Below are positions 1-6,242 of a stretch of 13,632 nucleotides of DNA, piece by piece. Positions within the stretch are counted from its first letter, which is position 1. Each line of letters opens with the position of its first letter. Origin of the DNA: Bacteriovoracaceae bacterium UBA4573. GTDB taxonomy: Bacteria > Bdellovibrionota > UBA1018 > UBA923. Made by a program: the position numbers and the translations under genes. The DNA lies in contig DGKJ01000034.1 of NCBI GenBank assembly GCA_002387735.1, positions 1-13,632 of the forward strand. Reading direction: 5' to 3'. The notes below the pieces were generated by a model. The model saw only the letters and a list, made by a program, of their open reading frames with translations. It was not told the origin of the DNA and did no database searches.

Positions 1-1061
1 GGAATGTATTGAACGTATGGGATCTTATCTTTGCCTGAAAGTAAGTCAGCTAGGCTCACGTTCGGGTAGGTATAATTGGGGCCGCGATAGTTCACTAGAG
101 TTTGTGCATGTAGATCGATTGGGACTGTGCGCGGTCCTTCGGCAGTTTTAATGGTCAGCGTGAGCGATTCGGTCATTCCTTGTTCGGGAGCGTTGGGTAC
201 GATTGAAATGCCAGGTGGTTCGTCGTTTGGACTCAAAAACTTCTGGGCCATTCGCAAGCTCAGGCTTGGAACGAACGTGTCGGCCACCCGAAAAAACATT
301 AGACCGTGCCGGTAGCTACCGTCGCCGTCGTCTTCATTGTTCATGAACCCTTGTGCGACACCAAAGGGCGTGATGTCGGCAGTGTTAAATTGACCGCCGT
401 TTGCGTTATACGAAAATGAAACGTTTGCTTCACGATCAGCCCGAAACCGTGCAAATTTCAAACGCCCGGTACGGCGCGATAACATTGCATTGCCGCCTTG
501 AGTGGTGAGGATTTCTACTCGTTTTTTTAACTCTGTTTCACTTAAGCCATCAGACGCGTTGCGAGTGGGTGCATAACCGAGTACGATTTTGTTTTTACAA
601 TCTTCTACCGCTTCTCGAATTTGTTGGTCACCGCTGGAACCCGCGATCATTCCGTCGAGATCGGCAGCGCTTGCTCCAAGTCTTTCTGCTAGTTGTGATT
701 TTAACTTCGGAGCAATTAATTTTTCCCGATCAGTCCAGACCAAGTCGAGTCCCACTACTTTGGTATTCAATTTACATAGTTCACGCAGCATTGGCGCAAA
801 GATGGTTCCGCGATCGAAAGGCCACTGGCCAAAAGTCTGAAATGCTTTTTCATCGGCAGCTAGAATCACGATTTTCGAAGGTGATGCTTGGGCGCCGCGA
901 AGGTGAAATTTAAGATCCAAGCTTTTTTGGTCAATCGCCTGAATAAACGGCACCTTCGAGGGATTAAAATCATGAATCAACGAACCGGTGAGAAATACCA
1001 GCGTAATAGAAAGCGAGAGTTTGAATGGCGTGATGCGAAACAGCCTTTTCAGCAAGTTCAC
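1..1061 (-). CDS. CHASE2-domain sensor protein, 3' end outside window
   Basis: An open frame reads from a GTG at 1061-1059 to the left edge without a stop (353 codons plus 2 nt). The start is chosen because an in-frame TAG lies three codons upstream and an AGG Shine-Dalgarno sits 5 nt before the GTG. The protein has a basic N-terminus, one membrane helix (about residues 13-29), then an extracytoplasmic region with CHASE2 features: SLDLKFHLRG, IVILAADEKAFQTFGQWPFDRG-like strand/turn, KVVGLDLVW, and later FFRVADTFVPSLSLRMA and LVNYRGP. CHASE2 is a ligand-sensing domain usually followed by about three membrane helices and a cytoplasmic output, most often an adenylate cyclase, sometimes a kinase or GGDEF domain. 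That output is outside the window, so the signalling type is unknown. It follows feoB on the same strand after 63 nt with no clear terminator, so co-transcription is possible. The family call is firm; the output is not visible. Confidence 0.82.
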   Translation of the reverse strand, partial: MNLLKRLFRITPFKLSLSITLVFLTGSLIHDFNPSKVPFIQAIDQKSLDLKFHLRGAQASPSKIVILAADEKAFQTFGQWPFDRGTIFAPMLRELCKLNTKVVGLDLVWTDREKLIAPKLKSQLAERLGASAADLDGMIAGSSGDQQIREAVEDCKNKIVLGYAPTRNASDGLSETELKKRVEILTTQGGNAMLSRRTGRLKFARFRADREANVSFSYNANGGQFNTADITPFGVAQGFMNNEDDGDGSYRHGLMFFRVADTFVPSLSLRMAQKFLSPNDEPPGISIVPNAPEQGMTESLTLTIKTAEGPRTVPIDLHAQTLVNYRGPNYTYPNVSLADLLSGKDKIPYVQYI

Positions 1062-1124
1062 GCAAACCTATCGGTGGTTGCCGGCAGTTTCGTGAGGACC
1101 GGTAAATTCTACCTATTGGATGAG

Positions 1125-3059
1125 TTAAAGACCGATGGCCATCGCAGCTTCGCGAGTTAAAAATGCAGCGGTGTAGGCGAGTGTGGTCATGTAAGCCAGC
1201 ATCGCCATGGGCCAAGTCCAGGAGTTGGTTTCTCGTTTTACGACGGCCAAGGTAGAAATACACTGGCATGCGAGCATGAAAAACACCAAAAGTGCGAGAA
1301 CCGTTGGGAGCGTGAATACGGGGTCCGCCGCAAGTCGGGTACCAAGTTCAGTTTCCGCGCTGTCACCACCTTGAACGGCAAATACGGTACTAAGGGTGCT
1401 GACGATTACTTCACGGGCGGCGAATGAAGAAATAAGGCCAATACCGATTCGCCAGTCAAATCCAAGCGGAGCTATTAGAGGCTCAATTGCATGACCCGCT
1501 AAACCGGCATAGCTATTTTGTAATTGATAAGAAGCGATCGCTGCTTCGCCTTGCATAGCTACCTCTTGCGGTGCTTCGACCTTTGGAAAAGTAGCCAAAA
1601 CCCAAAGTACGATCGAGGTTACGAGTATTACGGTTCCCGCCCGTTTTAGGAAAACTTTCGCACGATCCAATAGACCAACACACAAATTGCGAAGAGATGG
1701 TCGTTTGTAAGTTGGAAGTTCCATAACGAACTTGGAATTTTCACCGCGATAAAGTGTTTTTCGCAACACTGCAGCCACGATGACTGCGAACAAAATAGCG
1801 CCGAGGTAAAGTCCAAGTAGCACTAGACCTTGAAGACCAACGAAACCCCACACGGTTGTCGACGGAATGAAGGCGGCAATGAGCAACGCGTAAACAGGTA
1901 GTCGCGCCGAACAGGTCATTAATGGCGAAATGAGAATGGTTATAAAACGGTCTCGCCGACTTTCGATCGTTCGAGTCGCCATTATGCCCGGAATCGCGCA
2001 GGCAAAGGAGCTAAGCAGCGGAATAAAGGCTCGACCGTTTAAACCGATTGCAGCCATTAAACGATCCAGAATAAAAGTCGCCCGAGCCATGTAACCTGAA
2101 TCTTCCAGTACTAAGATGAAAGCGAATAATATTAGAATTTGCGGTAAAAAAACCACGACTGATCCGACCCCGGCGATCACTCCGTCGACCAGAAGGGATT
2201 GAAGCATTCCTTCGGGCAGAAGGGTTCGTACGAAATCGCCTGTGAAAGCAACACCCGATTCGATAAGATCCATGGGAAATTCCGCGAACGAAAATATCGA
2301 TTGAAACATGAAGGCCAGCACAGCGAGCAAAATAATGGGCCCCGCAAAGCGGTTAAGTAAGATGCGGTCGAGTTTTCGGGTGAACTGGCTGTGGAGAGTT
2401 TCGGTGTGTTGTACACAAGATTTTAAAATCGATTCAATGCGTACGTACCGTGCCAAAATGTCTTCAGAAACCGAGCGCGGTGTCGCAGTCGATGCCGGTA
2501 CATCGGTGGCAGTCGAAGGAGTATCTATTTTTTGCGAGAGAATTTTAATCAAAGGAGCCAGGCCCTGTTTTTTTCTTGCAGATACCGCGACCACAGGTAC
2601 ACCTAAAATTTGTTCTAACTTTTCGACGTTAACTTGAACGCCCTGTTTTTGAGCGAGGTCAGACATTGTTAATACTAATAATAGGGGAGTTTTGCGTTCG
2701 ATCAATTGCAGCACGAGATAGAGGTTTACCTCCAGATTGGTGCTGTCAGAAACAGCTACCACGAAGTCTGGGGCTTTTTCGTCGGTACGAACTCCGGCCA
2801 GAATCTGAGTGGTGAGTTCTTCGTCGGGGGTGCGAGGCTCAAGGCTGTAAGTGCCAGGTAGATCGATCAACTGTACGGTACGCCCGTCGGTTAACGTGAG
2901 TAGCCCTTCTTTTTTTTCAACAGTTACACCTGCGTAGTTGCCAGTTTTCTGACGGCTTCCCGTGAGACTGTTGAAAAGAGTTGTCTTGCCGGAATTGGGA
3001 GATCCAACGACCGCGACGGAGATCGTTGAGTTGCGATCCGGTTTTACTGCTGAAGTCAT
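1125..3059 (-). CDS. feoB: Ferrous iron transport protein B (GTP-gated Fe2+ permease)
   Basis: Inner-membrane Fe2+ importer, 644 aa. N-terminal G domain: G1 GSPNSGKT (residues 19-26), G2 GVTVE (44-48), G3 DLPG (66-69), G5-like VSARK. The Gate-type membrane core has the family blocks SFACAIPGIMATR, PLMTCSARLPVY and FAAREVIVSTLSTVF, and a late CQC motif. At 644 aa it is shorter than the E. coli protein (773 aa), as in many FeoBs with a reduced C-terminal region. The G4 motif reads TMSD (131-134, ACA codon) where NMxD is usual; Asn normally contacts guanine, so nucleotide specificity may be relaxed. The ATG at 3059 overlaps the feoA stop by 4 nt (ATGA), with an AAAGGA Shine-Dalgarno 7 nt upstream, indicating translational coupling. 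It is the last clear member of arsR-feoA-feoB. Substrate is assigned by family; the metalloregulator upstream leaves room for another divalent metal. Confidence 0.96.
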   Translation of the reverse strand: MTSAVKPDRNSTISVAVVGSPNSGKTTLFNSLTGSRQKTGNYAGVTVEKKEGLLTLTDGRTVQLIDLPGTYSLEPRTPDEELTTQILAGVRTDEKAPDFVVAVSDSTNLEVNLYLVLQLIERKTPLLLVLTMSDLAQKQGVQVNVEKLEQILGVPVVAVSARKKQGLAPLIKILSQKIDTPSTATDVPASTATPRSVSEDILARYVRIESILKSCVQHTETLHSQFTRKLDRILLNRFAGPIILLAVLAFMFQSIFSFAEFPMDLIESGVAFTGDFVRTLLPEGMLQSLLVDGVIAGVGSVVVFLPQILILFAFILVLEDSGYMARATFILDRLMAAIGLNGRAFIPLLSSFACAIPGIMATRTIESRRDRFITILISPLMTCSARLPVYALLIAAFIPSTTVWGFVGLQGLVLLGLYLGAILFAVIVAAVLRKTLYRGENSKFVMELPTYKRPSLRNLCVGLLDRAKVFLKRAGTVILVTSIVLWVLATFPKVEAPQEVAMQGEAAIASYQLQNSYAGLAGHAIEPLIAPLGFDWRIGIGLISSFAAREVIVSTLSTVFAVQGGDSAETELGTRLAADPVFTLPTVLALLVFFMLACQCISTLAVVKRETNSWTWPMAMLAYMTTLAYTAAFLTREAAMAIGL

Positions 3060-3310
3060 GAGTTGGTCCTTTCAACCTCAATGCATGCGGCGTCTTCGGT
3101 TCGAAGAGCAATCAAAGTAGATCGTACACGAACGGCGATCGTGCCGCCCAACGGAGCGAGGTGGGAAAGCTCAAGTGTGGCGCCACAGGTGAGACCCATT
3201 TCTTCGAGTCGACGGGCAAATTTGCGATCATCAATGCGCGAAAGATTTTTAATTCGACACTGTTCCCCTGGACGGAGATCGCTGATCGTGAGCAACGGCA
3301 AAGCGGTCAT
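3056..3310 (-). CDS. feoA: Ferrous iron transport protein A
   Basis: Small cytosolic SH3-like partner of FeoB, 84 aa, the normal size for the family. The sequence shows the usual FeoA layout: a LTISDLRPGEQCRI start, a central RKFARRLEEMGLTCGATLEL block (the G-hxxG turn typical of FeoA), then GGTIAVRVRSTLIALRTEDAACI, which forms the last strands. FeoA is thought to bind FeoB and modulate its activity. The start at 3310 is supported by a GAGG Shine-Dalgarno (3321-3318) 7 nt upstream inside the end of the regulator gene, and by an ATGA overlap with that gene's stop. Its own stop overlaps the feoB ATG in the same way, so the three genes look translated as one coupled unit. Confidence 0.94.
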   Translation of the reverse strand: MTALPLLTISDLRPGEQCRIKNLSRIDDRKFARRLEEMGLTCGATLELSHLAPLGGTIAVRVRSTLIALRTEDAACIEVERTNS

Positions 3311-3642
3311 ATCAAGTCCTCTACGTGTTTTAATCCCTCAATAAGCAGGTTCTCGATGTGTTGGTCATCCAGTGAATAAAAACTGGTCTTGCCTTGGCGG
3401 CGCACGTGAACGAGCTTTAAATTTCGAAGCGTACGCAGATGATGTGAAACCGCGGGCTGGCTAATGTCGAGCATTTGCGCCAAAGCAGTGACGCTTTGTT
3501 CACCGCGCGAGAGCGCCCAGACTATTTGTATGCGCGAGGAATCACCCATGGCCTGAAACGTTTCGGCTAAGAGCAAGAAAACCCGCTGCGAGCGCATTTT
3601 GGCCAGCTCTTTGGATTGAATGTTCTGTAAACGCATAAGCAT
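3307..3642 (-). CDS. ArsR/SmtB-family metal-sensing repressor
   Basis: Winged-helix regulator of 111 aa. Its recognition region ISQPAVSHHLRTLRNLKLV (residues 60-78) closely resembles that of SmtB-type repressors, and QGKTSFYSL forms the wing. The C-terminal helix has D93-x-H95, ten residues, H106-x-x-D109, the spacing of the alpha-5 Zn/Co site of SmtB/CzrA/NmtR (D104, H106, H117, E120 in SmtB); no alpha-3N CxC site of the ArsR/CadC type is present. It probably represses its own operon, arsR-feoA-feoB, when apo or when bound to its non-cognate state, as in the family. The start is uncertain: ATGs at 3642 and 3636 lack a Shine-Dalgarno and lie inside an inverted repeat; another ATG at 3597 (96 aa) would lose part of helix 1. 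The family call is sure; the metal sensed is inferred. Confidence 0.9.
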   Translation of the reverse strand: MLMRLQNIQSKELAKMRSQRVFLLLAETFQAMGDSSRIQIVWALSRGEQSVTALAQMLDISQPAVSHHLRTLRNLKLVHVRRQGKTSFYSLDDQHIENLLIEGLKHVEDLI

Positions 3643-3647
3643 GCGTT
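3630..3647. promoter_or_regulatory. Perfect inverted repeat over the arsR start codon
   Basis: AACGCAT, 4-nt spacer AAGC, ATGCGTT: seven perfect pairs, with one further T-A pair after a mismatch. It contains the two first ATGs of the regulator gene (3642-3640 and 3636-3634). It could be the repressor's DNA operator or, in the mRNA, a hairpin that hides the start codons. The repeat itself is plain to see; the role is inferred, and it does not match the usual SmtB 12-2-12 operator core. Confidence 0.5.
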
Positions 3648-3845
3648 GATGTAACAGGGTCGTCGGGGTTTTGCAAACGGGGTGGGGAATGGGGGGTAGG
3701 GCACCTCGGAATTAAAGATTTGCTGACAAGTGTTGAATAATTAGACACCTTTGGGCTGAGGTAGGTTGTAATGAATTCAAATAGTTATTCCGTGCTCTGC
3801 TCATCAATAAAAACCGGCATCGGTCTTGCTCATGGCAGGTGCGCC
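3643..3845. other. Divergent intergenic region between arsR-feoAB and the HEFVH protein
   Basis: This 203-bp spacer is the longest gene-free stretch in the window. It must hold promoters for both directions. It contains half of the arsR inverted repeat, the G tract, and an AT-rich segment (about 3710-3745) where the -10/-35 elements probably lie, but I cannot pick a convincing sigma70 pair. On the plus strand there are two Shine-Dalgarno-like sites, AGG at 3763-3765 before an ATG at 3771, and AGGT at 3837-3840 before the ATG at 3846, so the start of the downstream gene is not fully decided. Confidence 0.5.
3679..3701 (+). promoter_or_regulatory. G-quadruplex-type G tract in divergent intergenic region
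   Basis: Four G runs on the plus strand, G4-T-G4-AAT-G6-TA-G3, fit the canonical G3+N1-7 quadruplex pattern, with a further GGGG at 3665-3668. It lies about 40 bp upstream of the regulator start and about 145 bp upstream of the secreted metallopeptidase-like gene. In the arsR-feoAB leader the same stretch would be C-rich in RNA, while the G-rich strand is the template. The pattern is certain; folding and function are not shown. Confidence 0.5.
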
Positions 3846-5081
3846 ATGATTCGATATGGAATTTTTGCATTAGTATTTTGGACCTTTTTAACTGGCACTG
3901 CACGGGCTAGCCTTGACCCCCTACCCTTCCTGGCAGTGGATGCCGAAACCGCCCAAGCAATCGAAGCCGATATTGATCGGATGCTTTTAGAGCAAAAAGA
4001 AAATCTCGACATCACTTACATGACCAAAAAATGGCTTAGTAAAGATGATCCTACGATGACGCAAGAAAGGTTCGAGGCAGCGGTGGCTTGGATTGCTAAC
4101 GATCCTTACGGCCGTCAAGTAGTGATCGATGTGATGAAGCGCGCACGCGTAAAAGAAGTGGCCGGGATTATGCCCTACGTAACTGTGCAAGAACTGCAGG
4201 CACGCCAATGGATGATTGATGCCTCAGACGAAAATCGAACCATTGAAGCAATGGGCCGGACTCAATATTCATATACGGTACCCACAAGTCTTACGCCGGA
4301 TCTGGAACGCTTCATGGCAATTGAGAGTTTGCGGCTCGCTTCGGAGCCCAACCTTACAATGGAAGAGCAGGAACAACTCTATCAACCGCTGCTGTTGGAA
4401 ATGATCGAGAAACTAACGAAATCTGACGGATTAATTAGAGATTTATTTTTCGCACGTACAAATACAGATCTTTCGTTAGTATACGGCATGGAAGTACCGC
4501 GCATTCTAGTGAAGCCCAATGTTTCGATGCGAACGGCGGTCATAGCTTTCGCCCACGAATTCGTTCATTTTGCCTATGCTACATTTCGAGAAAGATTAAC
4601 TTTAATTGACTACGACAACGAGGAAGATGCTGCTTTTGCATTTGTTGATGGTCAGGGCGAAGAAGTTGATGCTCATATTTTTGAATTTGGCTTGAACTCG
4701 CGTATGTATAAGAATCCTTACGCAATTCAAAAAGAAATTCGGGATCTATTCGACTCAGATGCGGTTTTCGTTGGAGATCGTCGAAAATTCGCAAAATTTA
4801 TTCTTGAAGAAAAAAGTTATCAAAAAAGCTTCGAACGTGAATATTTTAACGCCTTACTGACGAGCTATAAGTTCGAATACAAGGCTTTGAAAAAACTCGA
4901 GGGCCTCTATTTGATTCGCGAAACTGAAGAAGAGCAATATCAGAAAAAAGGCAACGACCGAAAAGCCAATGCGGCCCTCGCGTCGAAGGTTAGAATTCGA
5001 AAAACAATTGAACAGTACGAAGAAAGGCTAAAGAAGTATGAAGATAAACTTGGCATCGTCCGCAAGAAAAAGTCGGCCTAA
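3846..5081 (+). CDS. Secreted protein with HEFVH zinc-peptidase signature, family not recognised
   Basis: 411 aa. A Sec signal peptide is clear: MIRY start, hydrophobic core, likely cleavage after TARA (about residue 20). In the middle an HExxH zinc-binding motif, H237-E-F-V-H241, sits in a hydrophobic helix (AVIAFAHEFVHFAYATF). About 31 residues later comes E272-E-V-D-A-H277, a plausible third-ligand helix of the gluzincin kind (glutamate). The C-terminal 60 residues are charged and coiled-coil-like (KTIEQYEERLKKYEDKL). I infer a periplasmic or exported zinc metallopeptidase; I do not recognise the family and the substrate is unknown. The start at 3846 has AGGT 5 nt upstream and puts the signal peptide at the N-terminus; an alternative ATG at 3771, also with an AGG, would add 25 residues before it. 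A small ORF overlaps the 3' end. Confidence 0.8.
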   Translation: MIRYGIFALVFWTFLTGTARASLDPLPFLAVDAETAQAIEADIDRMLLEQKENLDITYMTKKWLSKDDPTMTQERFEAAVAWIANDPYGRQVVIDVMKRARVKEVAGIMPYVTVQELQARQWMIDASDENRTIEAMGRTQYSYTVPTSLTPDLERFMAIESLRLASEPNLTMEEQEQLYQPLLLEMIEKLTKSDGLIRDLFFARTNTDLSLVYGMEVPRILVKPNVSMRTAVIAFAHEFVHFAYATFRERLTLIDYDNEEDAAFAFVDGQGEEVDAHIFEFGLNSRMYKNPYAIQKEIRDLFDSDAVFVGDRRKFAKFILEEKSYQKSFEREYFNALLTSYKFEYKALKKLEGLYLIRETEEEQYQKKGNDRKANAALASKVRIRKTIEQYEERLKKYEDKLGIVRKKKSA

Positions 5082-5160
5082 ATTTTTTCTCAGCTGGGAA
5101 GACGCACTTTGGCTCGGCGCTGTGCTTGTCACGATCGTGGCAGGCGCTACGATTCACTAA
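5038..5160 (+). CDS. Candidate 40-aa single-TM small protein overlapping the upstream gene
   Basis: An ATG at 5038 opens a 40-codon frame ending in TAA at 5158-5160, offset from and overlapping the last 44 nt of the HEFVH gene. The product has a basic N-terminus (K2, R10, K11, R13, K15), then SWED and a hydrophobic stretch ALWLGAVLVTIVAG that could span the membrane with the basic end inside. AAGG at 5024-5027 is a possible Shine-Dalgarno 10 nt upstream. Its stop lies 3 nt from the stop of the convergent PHP gene, in keeping with the tight gene ends elsewhere here. Against it: it is short, the family is unknown, and the first half lies within another gene. It might be a translationally coupled membrane partner of the upstream protein, but this is speculation. 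Confidence 0.45.
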   Translation: MKINLASSARKSRPKFFLSWEDALWLGAVLVTIVAGATIH

Positions 5161-5163
5161 AGA

Positions 5164-6210
5164 TCACTGAATGAAGTAGGGTTGAGTCCACGCTCGAGCG
5201 CCATTTAGAGTGATTCGGGCTCGTACGTAACCCTCGCTGCCATTGATCTGATAAACTGCCGGCATGGTTCGGGTCGTGTTCAAAGTGCGGCCCGATTCTC
5301 CTAGAAACTCAACAGTACCACTAGAGTTCCAATTAGATACTACGAGTGTGAAAGTAGGACCCTTCACATTCAACCTCGTAATGACCGGGCCACGGGAAAA
5401 GTAGAAATCGCCACGTTGGAGTGCCGAGCAAACCTCTGTAGCAGTCAACCTATGGGCAGCCACCTGGACCCAGGCCCGACCGGGATTGGCTTTAGTGGCA
5501 ATATCAAAATCGCTGTAGTGGTGTGAATCGTCTACCCCTACTCCCCATACAGAGCCGCGGTGGGTGAGATAGTCGTCCCAAAGCGCTTCGTGAGATATTC
5601 CTTTTTCTCCACCGTTTTCGTTGACGAGGGGGTGCCCACTGGTGACTTCCAGAAAATCAAAGTCGCCGACTTTACGCAGAATTTTTGCACCAAATGCCCA
5701 GCCAAAGTTAGGGTGATTAACGATCGTCAACGCGCCGTCGGCTCGGGCGGTATTGATTTGGTCTTGCAGTATGGCTCCGGGCTGGCGATTTTCCCGAATC
5801 CCTTTGAGTTGAGATTTTCCACAGATAGCATTTACATGAATGGGAACTCGATAAGAGCGACCGGTGATTTCGTCGCCGGGAAGTGTAATAAATTTCGAAG
5901 TGGAATGAGAGCTGGTGTCGACAAGTTTGTCGTGTTCAGTCATCGATAAAAAGTCGTAACCGTTGCGTTTATACCACTCGACAACCGTATTGAGTGGAGC
6001 GTCGCCATCACTTTCTTGGCTGTGGGTGTGTAGGTTGCCTTTGAAAAAATGTTTTAGTTCTACGGACCGGTCGAATTTAGTACCGTTAATCGCGAGGTGC
6101 GTACCGCGCTTGGCGGGGGAGAGCGAAGAACAAGAAATTAGTGAGCACATACCCGAAAGGAAGATTACGGACCTCAACCACCGATTAAGCGAAAAACTTG
6201 TCAACATCAT
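5164..6210 (-). CDS. PHP-domain lipoprotein (putative metal-dependent phosphoesterase)
   Basis: 348 aa. The N-terminus is a lipoprotein signal: arginines, a hydrophobic core, then lipobox L-I-S-C27 followed by Ser-Ser, so the protein is probably tethered to the envelope, facing the periplasm or outside. The PHP metal-binding motifs are in order: H61-T-H63 (GNLHTHSQESDGD), MTEHD (H93), PGDEITG (E114), IHVN (H125), IVNHPN (H166) and GVDDSHH (D228, H230). PHP proteins of this CehA/YciV-like kind hydrolyse phosphoester bonds using two or three metals; the natural substrate cannot be told. The last 80 residues form a beta-rich C-terminal part. Start: two adjacent ATGs (6210 and 6207), with only a distant GGGG upstream. 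It is divergent from the persulfide dioxygenase gene with 32 bp between starts. Confidence 0.87.
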   Translation of the reverse strand: MMLTSFSLNRWLRSVIFLSGMCSLISCSSLSPAKRGTHLAINGTKFDRSVELKHFFKGNLHTHSQESDGDAPLNTVVEWYKRNGYDFLSMTEHDKLVDTSSHSTSKFITLPGDEITGRSYRVPIHVNAICGKSQLKGIRENRQPGAILQDQINTARADGALTIVNHPNFGWAFGAKILRKVGDFDFLEVTSGHPLVNENGGEKGISHEALWDDYLTHRGSVWGVGVDDSHHYSDFDIATKANPGRAWVQVAAHRLTATEVCSALQRGDFYFSRGPVITRLNVKGPTFTLVVSNWNSSGTVEFLGESGRTLNTTRTMPAVYQINGSEGYVRARITLNGARAWTQPYFIQ

Positions 6211-6225
6211 GGCGTGCGGTATACC
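6198..6225 (+). promoter_or_regulatory. Weak candidate sigma70 promoter for the dioxygenase-rhodanese gene
   Basis: TTGTCA (6198-6203), a 16-nt spacer and TATACC (6220-6225) lie just before the gene, partly inside the start of the divergent PHP gene. A transcript from here would begin close to 6232, leaving about 11 nt with the Shine-Dalgarno AGGTGA (6234-6239). The -10 is poor, so this is only a suggestion. Confidence 0.25.
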
Positions 6226-6242
6226 CCAAATATAGGTGATTT

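Noticed and set aside
970..1269. 99-aa minus-strand ORF between feoB and the CHASE2 gene
   Set aside because: It is out of frame with both and spans the end of feoB; both genes on either side are well supported by family motifs.
3719..3742. SmtB-like 12-2-12 operator around TGACAAGTGTTGA
   Set aside because: Only ACA-AG-TGT is symmetric; the flanks do not pair, so the similarity is too weak.
3771..3845. Upstream ATG at 3771 as the true start of the HEFVH protein
   Set aside because: It has a fair AGG site but would place 25 mainly polar residues before the signal peptide; the ATG at 3846 also has a Shine-Dalgarno and fits export better. Not fully excluded.
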